From Bacteroidales bacterium (GTDB lineage: Bacteria; Bacteroidota; Bacteroidia; Bacteroidales; Paludibacteraceae), in assembly GCA_012837935.1 (NCBI GenBank), contig DUQG01000023.1, forward strand, positions 1 through 57,288: a stretch of DNA of 57,288 nucleotides, given 5' to 3'. Below, in pieces: positions 33,440-41,513 of the stretch. Position 1 is the first letter of the stretch, and each line of letters begins with the position of its first letter. The notes beneath the pieces are model-generated. The model was not told where the DNA came from. It saw nothing but the letters and a program-made list of their open reading frames with translations, and ran no database searches. A program made the translations under genes and the position numbers.

Positions 33440-34432
33440 GTGCTGAAAAAGTTCAAAAATTATTTTTTTCTGATTGGAGTTCTTGTATTGCTGTTTATGG
33501 CGTACAAACTCGGATTTGACACAATCTACGATAATCTAAAAAAAACAGGTTGGTGGTTTGTGCCGATTTTTGGGGTTTGGATTTTCGTTTATCTTTTTAA
33601 TGCTTGGTCGATTAATATCATCATTACCGATGGCACACCCGAAGCCAAAAAAGTTAACACTTGGAAGTTATTGCGGCTAACCATTAGTGCCTATGCCATT
33701 AACTATATGACGCCACTGAGTATTGGTGGCGAACCATACAAGGCACTGAAACTCAAAACTGATTTGGGAGGACATAAAGCAACATCATCGGTTTTGCTCT
33801 ACGTGATGATGCATTATGTGTCGCACTTTTTCTTTTGGCTTATTTCCATACCGTTTTTTATTTTTTTAATGCCTGAAATTTCAGGTGTACTTCAAATGAT
33901 ACTTTGGGCTGTGTTTATAGCCTGTGTATTGCTGATTCTTTGGGGATATTCTGTTTTTCGTAAGGGTGTTATCTATTCGGCTCTTACCGTAGCAACAAAA
34001 TTTCCTTTTTTTGGGAAACGTATAAAAGCTTACCGAGACAAAAATCGTCACCATTTGGATGAAATGGATAAGCTGATTTCAGATTTGTACATCAATCGAA
34101 AAAAAGATTTTTATGCATCGCTTATTGTCGAGCTGATTTCTCGTTACATTTCTTGTTTTGAAGTCTATTTTATGGCGATTCCACTTGGTTTTGAAATGGG
34201 CTTTATCGAAGCTTATCTTATTGTGTCCATTACCACGTTGATTGCCAATATCTTCTTCTTTGCGCCGATGCAGATGGGAACACGTGAAGGTGGTTTTGTG
34301 TTAGCAACCACTACGTTGGCACTTCCTGCCGGACTTGGAGCTTACGTAGGTTTGTGTACTCGAATTAGAGAGCTTTTCTGGATTTTTGTAGGAGTTGTTT
34401 TTACAAAGATTCCTTTCAAAAATAAATCATAG
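33440..34432 (+). CDS. Lysylphosphatidylglycerol synthase TM-region/flippase-like membrane protein (UPF0104)
   Basis: 330 residues with about eight membrane segments, starting from a GTG codon at 33440; no ATG is available upstream. The segment YAINYMTPLSIGGEPYKALKLK is the typical UPF0104/LPG_synthase_TM signature, as is FAPMQMGTREGGFVLA near the C-terminus. MprF uses a related domain to flip lysyl-PG; stand-alone members are thought to move lipids or lipid-linked intermediates across the inner membrane. Its place at the end of the CDP-alcohol operon suggests it translocates the product made by the preceding enzymes. No soluble aminoacyl-transferase domain is attached. Confidence 0.88.
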   Translation: MLKKFKNYFFLIGVLVLLFMAYKLGFDTIYDNLKKTGWWFVPIFGVWIFVYLFNAWSINIIITDGTPEAKKVNTWKLLRLTISAYAINYMTPLSIGGEPYKALKLKTDLGGHKATSSVLLYVMMHYVSHFFFWLISIPFFIFLMPEISGVLQMILWAVFIACVLLILWGYSVFRKGVIYSALTVATKFPFFGKRIKAYRDKNRHHLDEMDKLISDLYINRKKDFYASLIVELISRYISCFEVYFMAIPLGFEMGFIEAYLIVSITTLIANIFFFAPMQMGTREGGFVLATTTLALPAGLGAYVGLCTRIRELFWIFVGVVFTKIPFKNKS

Positions 34433-34551
34433 CTCTCTCTCTTCTATAAATAAAGCCTTGCGCATGTTGTTTAAACCTTTCTGTTTATTCTCTGTCAATG
34501 TATTACAACTTTTTACTTAAAATTGATTTTATCACCATTTAAACCATTTTT

Positions 34552-35088
34552 TTGTTGAATTTGCTTTCTAAATCCGGTAGTTCCGAACAAGAAAAATCTC
34601 AATTTTTCTCGGAAATAGTTCGTACCTATCAGGAACGAATTTATTGGCATATTCGGCAAATGGTGCTGGTGCACGATGATGCTAATGATGTGCTTCAAAA
34701 TACGTTTCTGAAAGCATGGAAAGGTTTAGATACTTTTAGAGGCGATGCACAGATTTCTACTTGGCTCTACCGAATTGCCACGAATGAGACTCTTACATTT
34801 CTGGCTCAAAAACGGATGAGAAATACGCTTTCCATTGATGAAACGGAAGATGTGCTATTCAATGCAATGAAGGCAGACAGTTATTTTGATGGCGATGAGG
34901 CTCAGAAAAAATTGCAAGAAGCCATCCTCACTCTTCCCGAAAAACAGCGTTTGGTTTTTAATATGCGATTTTATCAAGAAATGCCCTATGAGCAGATGAG
35001 TGAGATACTTGAAACATCGGTCGGTGCACTGAAAGCTTCCTATCACCATGCGAGAAAGAAAGTGGAAGATTTTTTGAAAAAAGAATAA
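34552..35088 (+). CDS. ECF-type RNA polymerase sigma factor
   Basis: 178 residues. Sigma-70 region 2 is visible (YQERIYWHIRQMVLVHDDANDVLQNTFLKAWKGLDTFRGDAQISTWLYRIATNE), and region 4 is LTLPEKQRLVFNMRFYQEMPYEQMSEILETSVGALKASYHHARKK by type. There is no upstream in-frame ATG; the frame opens at TTG 34552 or 34555, so a non-ATG start is proposed. The next Met codon is inside region 2. It is followed by a one-TM protein and a Spy-like exported protein, the usual layout of a sigma/anti-sigma envelope stress module. The inducing signal is unknown. Confidence 0.9.
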   Translation: MLNLLSKSGSSEQEKSQFFSEIVRTYQERIYWHIRQMVLVHDDANDVLQNTFLKAWKGLDTFRGDAQISTWLYRIATNETLTFLAQKRMRNTLSIDETEDVLFNAMKADSYFDGDEAQKKLQEAILTLPEKQRLVFNMRFYQEMPYEQMSEILETSVGALKASYHHARKKVEDFLKKE

Positions 35089-35141
35089 AACGAGAAAGAG
35101 ATTTAAACCTTTGAGTATTAGACGAGTCAAAGATAAAGAAT

Positions 35142-35468
35142 ATGGAAAAAAATAAATTCATAGAGCTGGAAAACTTAGGTAACAAAAGACCTTTTGCGTT
35201 GCCAGAGAACTATTTTGATGACTTTGCTGCACAAATGGAAAAAACGGTAGCAGAGATGTCTGTGTCGGAACAGCCACAACAGCGGATAAAACCTTGGATG
35301 TATGGTGTTGCGGCATCAATTATTGGTGCTATTTTTATGGTTCAAATCTTTATCTCTGAAAACAAGAAAAAAGAGACTTTGATTTCAGAAACTTACGAAA
35401 CCTATGTGCTTTCGCAGGTAAGTGAAAATTCAATTATTGACTATTATTTAACTTCAGAAAACGAATAA
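35142..35468 (+). CDS. Small single-pass membrane protein, probable anti-sigma factor
   Basis: 108 residues. Residues 1-48 are hydrophilic and begin MEKNKFIELENLGNKRPFALPENYFDDFAAQME. A single membrane helix runs at about 49-70 (PWMYGVAASIIGAIFMVQIFI), and a short acidic C-terminal tail faces the periplasm. The N-terminal FxVPENYFxxF-like motif is common in Bacteroidetes proteins encoded beside ECF sigma genes. No zinc-binding HxxxCxxC anti-sigma motif is present. The gene lies 53 nt downstream of the sigma factor and 7 nt before the Spy-like gene. The anti-sigma role is inferred from topology and context. Confidence 0.7.
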   Translation: MEKNKFIELENLGNKRPFALPENYFDDFAAQMEKTVAEMSVSEQPQQRIKPWMYGVAASIIGAIFMVQIFISENKKKETLISETYETYVLSQVSENSIIDYYLTSENE

Positions 35469-35475
35469 TTTTAGC

Positions 35476-35928
35476 ATGAAAAATATCCGATTTTATACGC
35501 TTCTTGTGCTTATACTGGCAACTATGTTTTCTGTTTTCGGACAGCAGGGTAGACGTGGAAAGTTTAATGTAGATGAATTTCATGAGAAAAAATGGAGTTT
35601 TATCACGACTAATGCATCCTTATCGCCGGCAGAAATGCAGACTGTGAAGCCGATTTTCATGGAATACGAGAAAAAAAACTGGGAATTGCATCAGGAAATT
35701 CGTAAAATGTTCCATCAGTCGCGCAACCGAACTTTGACGGAAAAAGAGTATCGTCAGTTAAATGACAAAATGGTAAACAATGAGATTAAGCGTTCGCAAT
35801 ATCTGCGAGAATATCACTTGAAATTGCGAAAATTGCTGAAACCACAAACTTTGTATAAATATTATCGAGCAGAGAAAGCTTTTGAAAGGCAGTTGCTTGA
35901 CAAACGTCCGCGAGGACAAGTGCAATAG
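35476..35928 (+). CDS. Exported Spy/CpxP-like helical protein
   Basis: 150 residues with a signal peptide (MKNIRFYTLLVLILATMFSVFGQQ). The mature part is all helical and basic, with LSPAEMQTVKPIFMEYEKKNWELHQEIRKMF and LTEKEYRQLNDKMVNNEIKRSQYLREYHLKLRKLL by pattern (LTxxEmxxvxxIf...). It resembles periplasmic Spy/CpxP/LTXXQ-type chaperones. A matching role in sensing or buffering misfolded envelope protein would fit its place, seven bases after the one-TM gene in an ECF sigma operon. The family LTxxQ motif itself is only approximate (LSPAEMQ). A terminator follows. Confidence 0.72.
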   Translation: MKNIRFYTLLVLILATMFSVFGQQGRRGKFNVDEFHEKKWSFITTNASLSPAEMQTVKPIFMEYEKKNWELHQEIRKMFHQSRNRTLTEKEYRQLNDKMVNNEIKRSQYLREYHLKLRKLLKPQTLYKYYRAEKAFERQLLDKRPRGQVQ

Positions 35929-35960
35929 CCTAAATGATAATAGAATTGATTTAAAAGTGA

Positions 35961-35988
35961 AAAAGTGCAAGGTCTTTGCACTTTTTTT
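35961..35988 (+). terminator. Intrinsic terminator of the ECF sigma operon
   Basis: Stem 35961-35970 / 35975-35984 (ten base pairs) with a GGTC-type loop and a following T-run, 32 nt after the stop codon. Confidence 0.8.
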
Positions 35989-36020
35989 ATTTCTTGCCGT
36001 TAAAATGTTTTCGATTAAAT

Positions 36021-36051
36021 TTTGATAAAAAGCAAAATAGTGCTATCTTTG
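36021..36051 (+). promoter_or_regulatory. Promoter of tRNA-Cys
   Basis: TTTG at 36021-36024 and TATCTTTG at 36044-36051 are separated by 19 nt, an ideal Bacteroidetes promoter. Transcription would start a few bases before the tRNA. Confidence 0.8.
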
Positions 36052-36069
36052 CATTCCCTAAACAAGAAT

Positions 36070-36140
36070 GGTACCTTGGCCGAGTGGTTAGGCACCGGTC
36101 TGCAAAACCGTCTACAGCAGTTCGAATCTGCTAGGTACCT
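36070..36140 (+). tRNA. tRNA-Cys (GCA)
   Basis: 71 nt. Acceptor GGTACCT pairs perfectly with AGGTACC and the discriminator is U, as usual for tRNA-Cys. The anticodon loop CTGCAAA within CCGGT...ACCG gives anticodon GCA, and the T-arm holds GTTCGAATC. The CCA is not encoded. Promoter and terminator bracket it. Confidence 0.96.
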
Positions 36141-36148
36141 CATAGAAG

Positions 36149-36176
36149 CCTTCCATTTTTTATGGAAGGTTTTTTC
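36149..36176 (+). terminator. Intrinsic terminator after tRNA-Cys
   Basis: Eight-base-pair stem (36149-36156 / 36162-36169), short T-rich loop, then a T-run. It starts nine bases after the tRNA 3' end. Confidence 0.85.
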
Positions 36177-36247
36177 TTTCCGCAAACGTTTTAAATTTCT
36201 TTTCGTTCACTTAGCTAGTTTTATATTTAACATTTGCAATAAATTGC

Positions 36248-36255
36248 TATTTTTG
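36248..36255 (+). promoter_or_regulatory. -7 box of malQ
   Basis: TATTTTTG fits TAnnTTTG 26 nt before the ATG at 36282. The -33 region is not clear. Confidence 0.45.
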
Positions 36256-36281
36256 CATATATTAAATCAATATCAAGTATC

Positions 36282-38954
36282 ATGCAAACTACCTTCCATC
36301 TTAAGCACAAAGCGCTTTGGGGACAAACTCTTTATTTGTTCATTTATGAAAATAGTGGTCAATTTGTTGAATATGAGATGAATTGCGTCAAGGATGACGA
36401 ATGGGTTGTAACTGTCCCTTTGGCAGACAAGATAAAAGAAATTTCCTATCGCTACGCTACAAAAGAGAAAAACGGCAGTGTTGAATTTGAACTTGACGGA
36501 ATTCGAAAGCTTATAATTCCTGAAAATGCTAAAAAAGTAGAGTTCAGAGATTTTTGGTGTAAACCTAATGGTGATAGTCCTTTTAATACCATCGCTTTTA
36601 CCGATATTTTTTTCAAAAGAAAAAGAAGGAAAGTGGTTAAGCCAAATGCAGATGACAATTTTATTCTGCAACTTCGCTGTCCGCAGATAGAGCCGAATCG
36701 ACATTTTGCCATCATCGGAAATCAGAAAGTGCTTGGCAATTGGGACGTTTCGAAAAAAGTTTGTTTGGATGAAAGCAATTTCCCGATTTGGTCTATTCCT
36801 TTGAATACGAAGGATATAAAGTTTCCGCTGGAATATAAATACTTGATTGTTGACAGCAAAACGGACGAAGTGCTGGCGTGGGACGGAAGTCCGAATAGGC
36901 GAGTGGAAAAAGTTGATGCCGGAAAGCTGACGATGGTAACCGATGCAAGTTTTGTACGTACCATTCCGTCTTGGAAAACTGCCGGTGTGGCTATTCCTGT
37001 GTTCTCATTGCGAAGCGAAGAGAGTTTCGGAACGGGCGACTTTATGGATTTGAAAAAAATGGTGGATTGGGCAAAATTAACCGGACAAAGTTTTATTCAA
37101 ATTCTGCCGATTAATGATACTATTCTTTATCATTCCAACTACGATTCCTATCCGTACAATGCAGTTTCGGTTTATGCTCTGCATCCGAATTATTTGCGTT
37201 TGGAAAAAATGGGTATTCCTACCAAAAAGAGTGATATAGCCTATTTCGAGAAAAAGAAAAAAGAACTGAATAAGAATGATTTCTCTGATTATCAGAATGT
37301 TTTGAGTGAAAAATGGAAATACTTTAAAATTATTTTTGAGCAAGAGAGTGAGCAGGTTTTTCAGTCAAATGATTATAAGATTTTCTTTGAAAATAATAAA
37401 GAGTGGCTCGTGCCGTATGTTGTTTTTTCTTATTTGAGAGATAAAAATGGTACACCGGAATTTGGCAAATGGTCTGAGCATAGCGTATATAACAAAAAAG
37501 AGATAGACGCTTTGGCAAGCCCGAAATCAGTTATTTATCGGGAAGTTTCTTTTTTCTACTTTTTACAGTATCATCTTCATACACAGTTGATTGAAGTACG
37601 AGATTATGCGCATAGCAAGGGCGTGGCTTTGAAAAGCGATGTTCCTATCGGGGTAAGTCCGCGAAGCGTAGATGCTTGGGTAGAGCCGGAACTTTTCAAT
37701 ACGGCGATGCAAGCGGGTGCTCCACCTGATGATTTTTCAGTTACGGGACAAAATTGGGGCTTTCCGACCTATAATTGGGATGAAATGGCGAAAGACGGCT
37801 ATCAGTGGTGGAAAAAGCGTTTCCGTAAGTTTGTGGAGTATTTTGATGCTTACCGAATTGATCATATACTTGGATTTTTCCGTATTTGGGAAATTCCCGG
37901 CGATGCTGTATGGGCGCTAACAGGAAGTTTTAATCCTGCTTTGCCCTATTCGGTGCAAGATTTGCAATCGTACGGACTTTGGTGGGACGAACATCGCTTT
38001 TTGAAACCTTACCTGAAAGAACATGTGGTGCGTGCTATTTTCGGGAAATATGCCGATGATGTGATGCGTGAGTATTTGGTTATGGACGGTTGGCAGAACT
38101 TTAAGTTTAAACCGGAATTTGACACGCAGAAAAAAGTGGAAGCATATTTTGCCTCTTTGGATTATAATTATACTGAAAAAGAGCTAAAAATCCGTGACGG
38201 GCTTTATGCACTGCATTGTGAAGTGCTTTTTGTACGTGACAAACGAAACCCGCAAATGGTTCATCCACGAATTTCCATGCACTCATCGCATACTTTCCGT
38301 GATTTGGATGAGAATACTCGTCGCATTTTGGATAAAATTTACGTCGAATATTTCTATCATCGTCATAATGAGTTCTGGAAAGAGCAAGCGTTGAAAAAGT
38401 TGCCGGCTATTATTTCAGCGACCAATATGCTGGTATGTGGCGAAGATTTGGGAATGGTGCCTGACAGCGTGCCGGAAGTGATGGATAAATTGGAATTGCT
38501 CAGCCTTGAAATTCAGAGAATGCCGAAGAAACCGGGCGCTGAATTTGCTATGCCGGAAGATGCACCGTATTTGTCGGTTTGCACTACATCTACACACGAT
38601 ATGAACCCGATATGTGCCTGGTGGGAAGAGGATTATGCTCTTACGCAACGCTTTTATAATCGGGCATTGGGTTTGCAAGGACCTGCACCGGAAGTGTGTT
38701 CGCCGTTGATCGCAGAAAAAATTGTAGAACAGCACTTGCAATCGGATGCGATGCTGGTGATTTTGCCGTGGCAAGACTGGATGGCGATGGATAAAAAACT
38801 GGCTCTCAAAAATCCACATGCCGAACGAATTAATGTTCCGGCAGATCCGAGAAATTTCTGGTGCTACCGAATGCATTTGACATTGGAACAACTGCTTAGC
38901 GAAAAGAAATTTAATGCAAAAGTGAAGAAGATGATAAAAGAGAGTGGGCGTTGA
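36282..38954 (+). CDS. malQ: 4-alpha-glucanotransferase with two N-terminal CBM20 domains
   Basis: 890 residues. Two starch-binding CBM20-type modules occupy about 1-110 and 122-235 (FHLKHKALWGQTLYLF; LRCPQIEPNRHFAIIGNQKVLGNW). The GH77 catalytic domain then runs to the end. Catalytic landmarks are YFDAYRIDHILGFFRIWEIPG with the nucleophile Asp, CGEDLGMVPDSVPEVM with the acid/base Glu, and CTTSTHDMNPICAWW. This architecture is the large DPE2-like disproportionating enzyme found in Bacteroidetes and plants. It transfers maltosyl or glucosyl units between maltodextrins or onto glycogen in the cytosol. It is probably monocistronic; a heptamer repeat begins at its stop codon and a terminator lies 125 nt downstream. 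Confidence 0.95.
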   Translation: MQTTFHLKHKALWGQTLYLFIYENSGQFVEYEMNCVKDDEWVVTVPLADKIKEISYRYATKEKNGSVEFELDGIRKLIIPENAKKVEFRDFWCKPNGDSPFNTIAFTDIFFKRKRRKVVKPNADDNFILQLRCPQIEPNRHFAIIGNQKVLGNWDVSKKVCLDESNFPIWSIPLNTKDIKFPLEYKYLIVDSKTDEVLAWDGSPNRRVEKVDAGKLTMVTDASFVRTIPSWKTAGVAIPVFSLRSEESFGTGDFMDLKKMVDWAKLTGQSFIQILPINDTILYHSNYDSYPYNAVSVYALHPNYLRLEKMGIPTKKSDIAYFEKKKKELNKNDFSDYQNVLSEKWKYFKIIFEQESEQVFQSNDYKIFFENNKEWLVPYVVFSYLRDKNGTPEFGKWSEHSVYNKKEIDALASPKSVIYREVSFFYFLQYHLHTQLIEVRDYAHSKGVALKSDVPIGVSPRSVDAWVEPELFNTAMQAGAPPDDFSVTGQNWGFPTYNWDEMAKDGYQWWKKRFRKFVEYFDAYRIDHILGFFRIWEIPGDAVWALTGSFNPALPYSVQDLQSYGLWWDEHRFLKPYLKEHVVRAIFGKYADDVMREYLVMDGWQNFKFKPEFDTQKKVEAYFASLDYNYTEKELKIRDGLYALHCEVLFVRDKRNPQMVHPRISMHSSHTFRDLDENTRRILDKIYVEYFYHRHNEFWKEQALKKLPAIISATNMLVCGEDLGMVPDSVPEVMDKLELLSLEIQRMPKKPGAEFAMPEDAPYLSVCTTSTHDMNPICAWWEEDYALTQRFYNRALGLQGPAPEVCSPLIAEKIVEQHLQSDAMLVILPWQDWMAMDKKLALKNPHAERINVPADPRNFWCYRMHLTLEQLLSEKKFNAKVKKMIKESGR

Positions 38955-38995
38955 AGTTTCGAGTTTCATGTTTCAAGTTCCATGTTCCGAGTTCT
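38954..38995. repeat. Six degenerate heptamers starting at the malQ stop codon
   Basis: Consecutive 7-mers AAGTTTC, GAGTTTC, ATGTTTC, AAGTTCC, ATGTTCC, GAGTTCT begin at the last base of the TGA stop. The period is exactly seven with only two or three changing positions. It is not coding. Confidence 0.8.
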
Positions 38996-39079
38996 TGAGT
39001 TCCTTTGTTTTAGATTTGATGTCGTTTGTTATTAATTTAACACGAATAATCCCTAAATTCGATGGAATTTAAGGATTAT

Positions 39080-39113
39080 AATCCGCAAACTTGACCAAAT
39101 TTGCGGATTTTTA
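39080..39113 (+). terminator. Intrinsic terminator downstream of malQ
   Basis: Stem 39080-39089 / 39100-39109, ten base pairs, with a T-run. It lies between the malQ repeat and the esterase promoter. Confidence 0.75.
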
Positions 39114-39161
39114 CATTTTTATTAAAGTTGGTTTTGGTAATTAAAATTTGGACTTTTTTAT

Positions 39162-39169
39162 TAAATTTG
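39162..39169 (+). promoter_or_regulatory. -7 box of the esterase gene
   Basis: TAAATTTG is a consensus match 29 nt upstream of the ATG at 39199. The -33 box is not convincing. Confidence 0.5.
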
Positions 39170-39198
39170 TAGGGTAGTAATTTTAAGTTCAAAGCATT

Positions 39199-40122
39199 AT
39201 GTTCAAAAAACTTTTTTCACTTGTAATTTTACTTTCACTCTGTTTTTCAACTTTTTCAACAGAAATAGAGAAAACGACCTATACGTTTGCAGAAAGAGCG
39301 GATAGTACTTTACAACTTGATATTTATAAAGCTAAGGATGATGTGCGTCAGCCTGTGCTGATGTTTGTTTTTGGTGGCGGATTCGCGATGGGCAAGAGAG
39401 ACGATAACTCTTACCTGGATTATTACCGATATTTTGCGGAAAATGGCTTTACGGTAGTTGCTATTGACTATCGCTTAGGCTTAAAGGGCGAAAAAGTACC
39501 GAGTGTTATTAACTATAAACCATTACGTAAGGCTATCGGAATAGCAGTGGAGGATTTATACACTGCCACCGATTTTCTGATAAAACGAGCGAATGAATTA
39601 CAGATTGATACATCAAAAATTATTATTAGCGGTTCAAGTGCCGGTGCCATTACGGTGCTTCAAGCCGATTACGAGCATCGAAATAAAATGGCTTCAGATA
39701 CCATTTTGTCTGCCGAATTTCAATATGCAGGTATTATCTCTTTTGCCGGTGCTATTTTCAGTTCGGAAGGAAAACCCGATTATGTCATCAATCCCGCACC
39801 AACGCTCTTTTTTCACGGAAGTGCCGATAGATTAGTGCCATACAAGCAAATTCGATTTCTCAATTTGGGTATGTTCGGGTCATACGCGTTAGCCAAGCGT
39901 TTTAAGGCTAAAAACTTTCCTTACCTTTTTTACAGTATGGAAAATATCGGACACGATGTCGCGCTATATCCGATGGATAAGTTTCAGCCGGAAATTCTTC
40001 AATTTATTCGAGAGTATGTTTTTGAGAAAAAGCCGCTGATGGTGGATATTAACTATTTCGACCCTAATCAGGAATCGAAATATACGCTATCGGCAAAGCA
40101 TTATTATAGACATTATAAATAA
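39199..40122 (+). CDS. Exported alpha/beta-hydrolase (esterase/lipase-like)
   Basis: 307 residues with a signal peptide (MFKKLFSLVILLSLCFSTFST). The oxyanion-hole stretch FVFGGGFAMGKR, the nucleophile elbow ISGSSAGAITVL, the acid in FFHGSADRLVPY and the His in NIGHDVALYP give a complete Ser-Asp-His set of the BD-FAE/carboxylesterase type. The HGGG motif reads FGGG here. It would cleave short-chain esters in the periplasm; the substrate is unknown. It sits between malQ and purM with its own promoter. The purM promoter lies 42 nt after its stop codon, so the two genes are not one operon. Confidence 0.85.
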   Translation: MFKKLFSLVILLSLCFSTFSTEIEKTTYTFAERADSTLQLDIYKAKDDVRQPVLMFVFGGGFAMGKRDDNSYLDYYRYFAENGFTVVAIDYRLGLKGEKVPSVINYKPLRKAIGIAVEDLYTATDFLIKRANELQIDTSKIIISGSSAGAITVLQADYEHRNKMASDTILSAEFQYAGIISFAGAIFSSEGKPDYVINPAPTLFFHGSADRLVPYKQIRFLNLGMFGSYALAKRFKAKNFPYLFYSMENIGHDVALYPMDKFQPEILQFIREYVFEKKPLMVDINYFDPNQESKYTLSAKHYYRHYK

Positions 40123-40163
40123 TGGTTCCTACTTTTTCCCTTTCAAACAAGCCTTGTTTTTTG

Positions 40164-40171
40164 TACCTTTG
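40164..40171 (+). promoter_or_regulatory. -7 box of purM, deciding its start codon
   Basis: TACCTTTG is a consensus match. It lies inside the 28-codon upstream extension of the purM frame, so the extension is not translated and ATG 40206 is the start. Confidence 0.6.
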
Positions 40172-40205
40172 CAAAGTATTATTATTCAAAAACCCTTTCT
40201 ATATT

Positions 40206-41393
40206 ATGTCATTAAATTCTAACCCACAAAGCGGACAACGCTACGATCTGCGCGGTGTTTCAGCTTCTAAAGAGGATGTTCACAACGCTATTAAAAACAT
40301 CGATAAAGGACTTTATCCGAAAGCTTTCTGTAAAATAATTCCCGATTATTTAGGAAATGACCCGGAATATTGCAACATTATGCACGCTGACGGTGCCGGA
40401 ACAAAATCGTCGTTGGCTTATGTTTACTGGCGTGAGACAGGCGATTTGTCGGTGTGGAAAGGAATTGCGCAAGATGCATTGATAATGAATGTGGATGATT
40501 TAATTTGCGTGGGTGCTACGGATAATATTTTGCTTTCGTCCACCATCGGGCGAAATAAAAACCGCATTCCGGGCGAAGTGATTTCTGCCATTATCAACGG
40601 AACAAGCGAACTGGTTGCAGAACTGCGTGAAATGGGTGTAAATATCTATGAAACAGGCGGTGAAACGGCTGATGTGGGTGATTTGGTGCGAACGATTATT
40701 GTGGATAGTACCGTTACTTGCCGGATGAAACGTTCGGATGTGATTGATAATGCCAATATACAAGCGGGCGATGTGATTGTGGGGCTTTCATCAAGCGGGC
40801 AGGCAACTTACGAAAAAGAATACAATGGCGGAATGGGCAGCAACGGACTGACTTCGGCTCGCCACGATGTGTTTTCCAACTATTTGGCTGAAAAATATCC
40901 GGAAAGTTACAATCCTGAAATTCCGAAAGAGCTGGCTTATTCGGGTAAGATGAAATTGACCGACGAAATTGAAGGTTTGGGAATTGATGCCGGAAAATTG
41001 GTGCTTTCGCCGACTAGAACTTATGCACCCGTGGTGAAAAAAATGCTCGAAACCCTGCGTCCGCATATCCATGGTATGGTGCATTGTAGTGGCGGTGCTC
41101 AAACTAAAATCCTTCATTTTACTGACAATCTGAAAGTGGTAAAAAATAATCTTTTCCCCATTCCACCGCTTTTCAAGCTTATTCACGAGCAGTCCGGCAC
41201 CGATTGGAAAGAGATGTATAAAGTGTTTAATATGGGACACCGATTGGAAGTGTATCTGCCGAAAGAATATGCACAAGAAGTGATTGATATTTCTAAATCA
41301 TTCGGCATTGATGCTCAAGTTGTGGGCTATTGCGAGGCGTCGGATAAGAAAGAACTGGTGATAGAAAGTGAGTTTGGAAGATTTGAATATTAA
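40206..41393 (+). CDS. purM: Phosphoribosylformylglycinamidine cyclo-ligase (AIR synthase)
   Basis: 395 residues from ATG 40206, starting MSLNSNPQSGQRYDLRG. It is the longer Bacteroidetes form of PurM, against about 345 residues in E. coli. ATP-grasp-like PurM features are HADGAGTKSSLAYVYW, the DALIMNVDDLICVGAT region, GGETADVGDLVRTI, GLSSSGQATYEKEYNGGMGSNGL and GMVHCSGGAQTKI. It closes the imidazole ring of AIR in purine synthesis, using ATP. The frame extends 28 codons upstream, but a promoter box and no plausible start lie there. A heptamer repeat begins at its stop codon. Confidence 0.95.
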   Translation: MSLNSNPQSGQRYDLRGVSASKEDVHNAIKNIDKGLYPKAFCKIIPDYLGNDPEYCNIMHADGAGTKSSLAYVYWRETGDLSVWKGIAQDALIMNVDDLICVGATDNILLSSTIGRNKNRIPGEVISAIINGTSELVAELREMGVNIYETGGETADVGDLVRTIIVDSTVTCRMKRSDVIDNANIQAGDVIVGLSSSGQATYEKEYNGGMGSNGLTSARHDVFSNYLAEKYPESYNPEIPKELAYSGKMKLTDEIEGLGIDAGKLVLSPTRTYAPVVKKMLETLRPHIHGMVHCSGGAQTKILHFTDNLKVVKNNLFPIPPLFKLIHEQSGTDWKEMYKVFNMGHRLEVYLPKEYAQEVIDISKSFGIDAQVVGYCEASDKKELVIESEFGRFEY

Positions 41394-41420
41394 TTTTAGA
41401 TGTACGATTTTAGATTTACG
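41393..41420. repeat. Four degenerate heptamers starting at the purM stop codon
   Basis: ATTTTAG, ATGTACG, ATTTTAG, ATTTACG follow without gaps from the last base of the TAA. The same words recur at 56588-56622 and, on the other strand, at 56709-56743 and 57142-57169. Confidence 0.85.
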
Positions 41421-41513
41421 ATTGAGCTGGAAATGAAGTTGTATTCCAATTAAAACTTGCTTAATAACGTTAGATTTTCTATTCAATTGTTTAGTCTCAA
41501 ACTCTTATTAAAA

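Noticed and set aside
38415-38969. Minus-strand ORF of 184 codons opposite malQ
   Set aside because: It runs inside the conserved GH77 domain on the other strand; His/Arg/Phe-rich text without any domain sign.
40122-40205. Longer N-terminus for purM
   Set aside because: The extension overlaps the esterase stop codon and contains the -7 promoter box; MSLNSNPQSG at 40206 is the usual kind of start.
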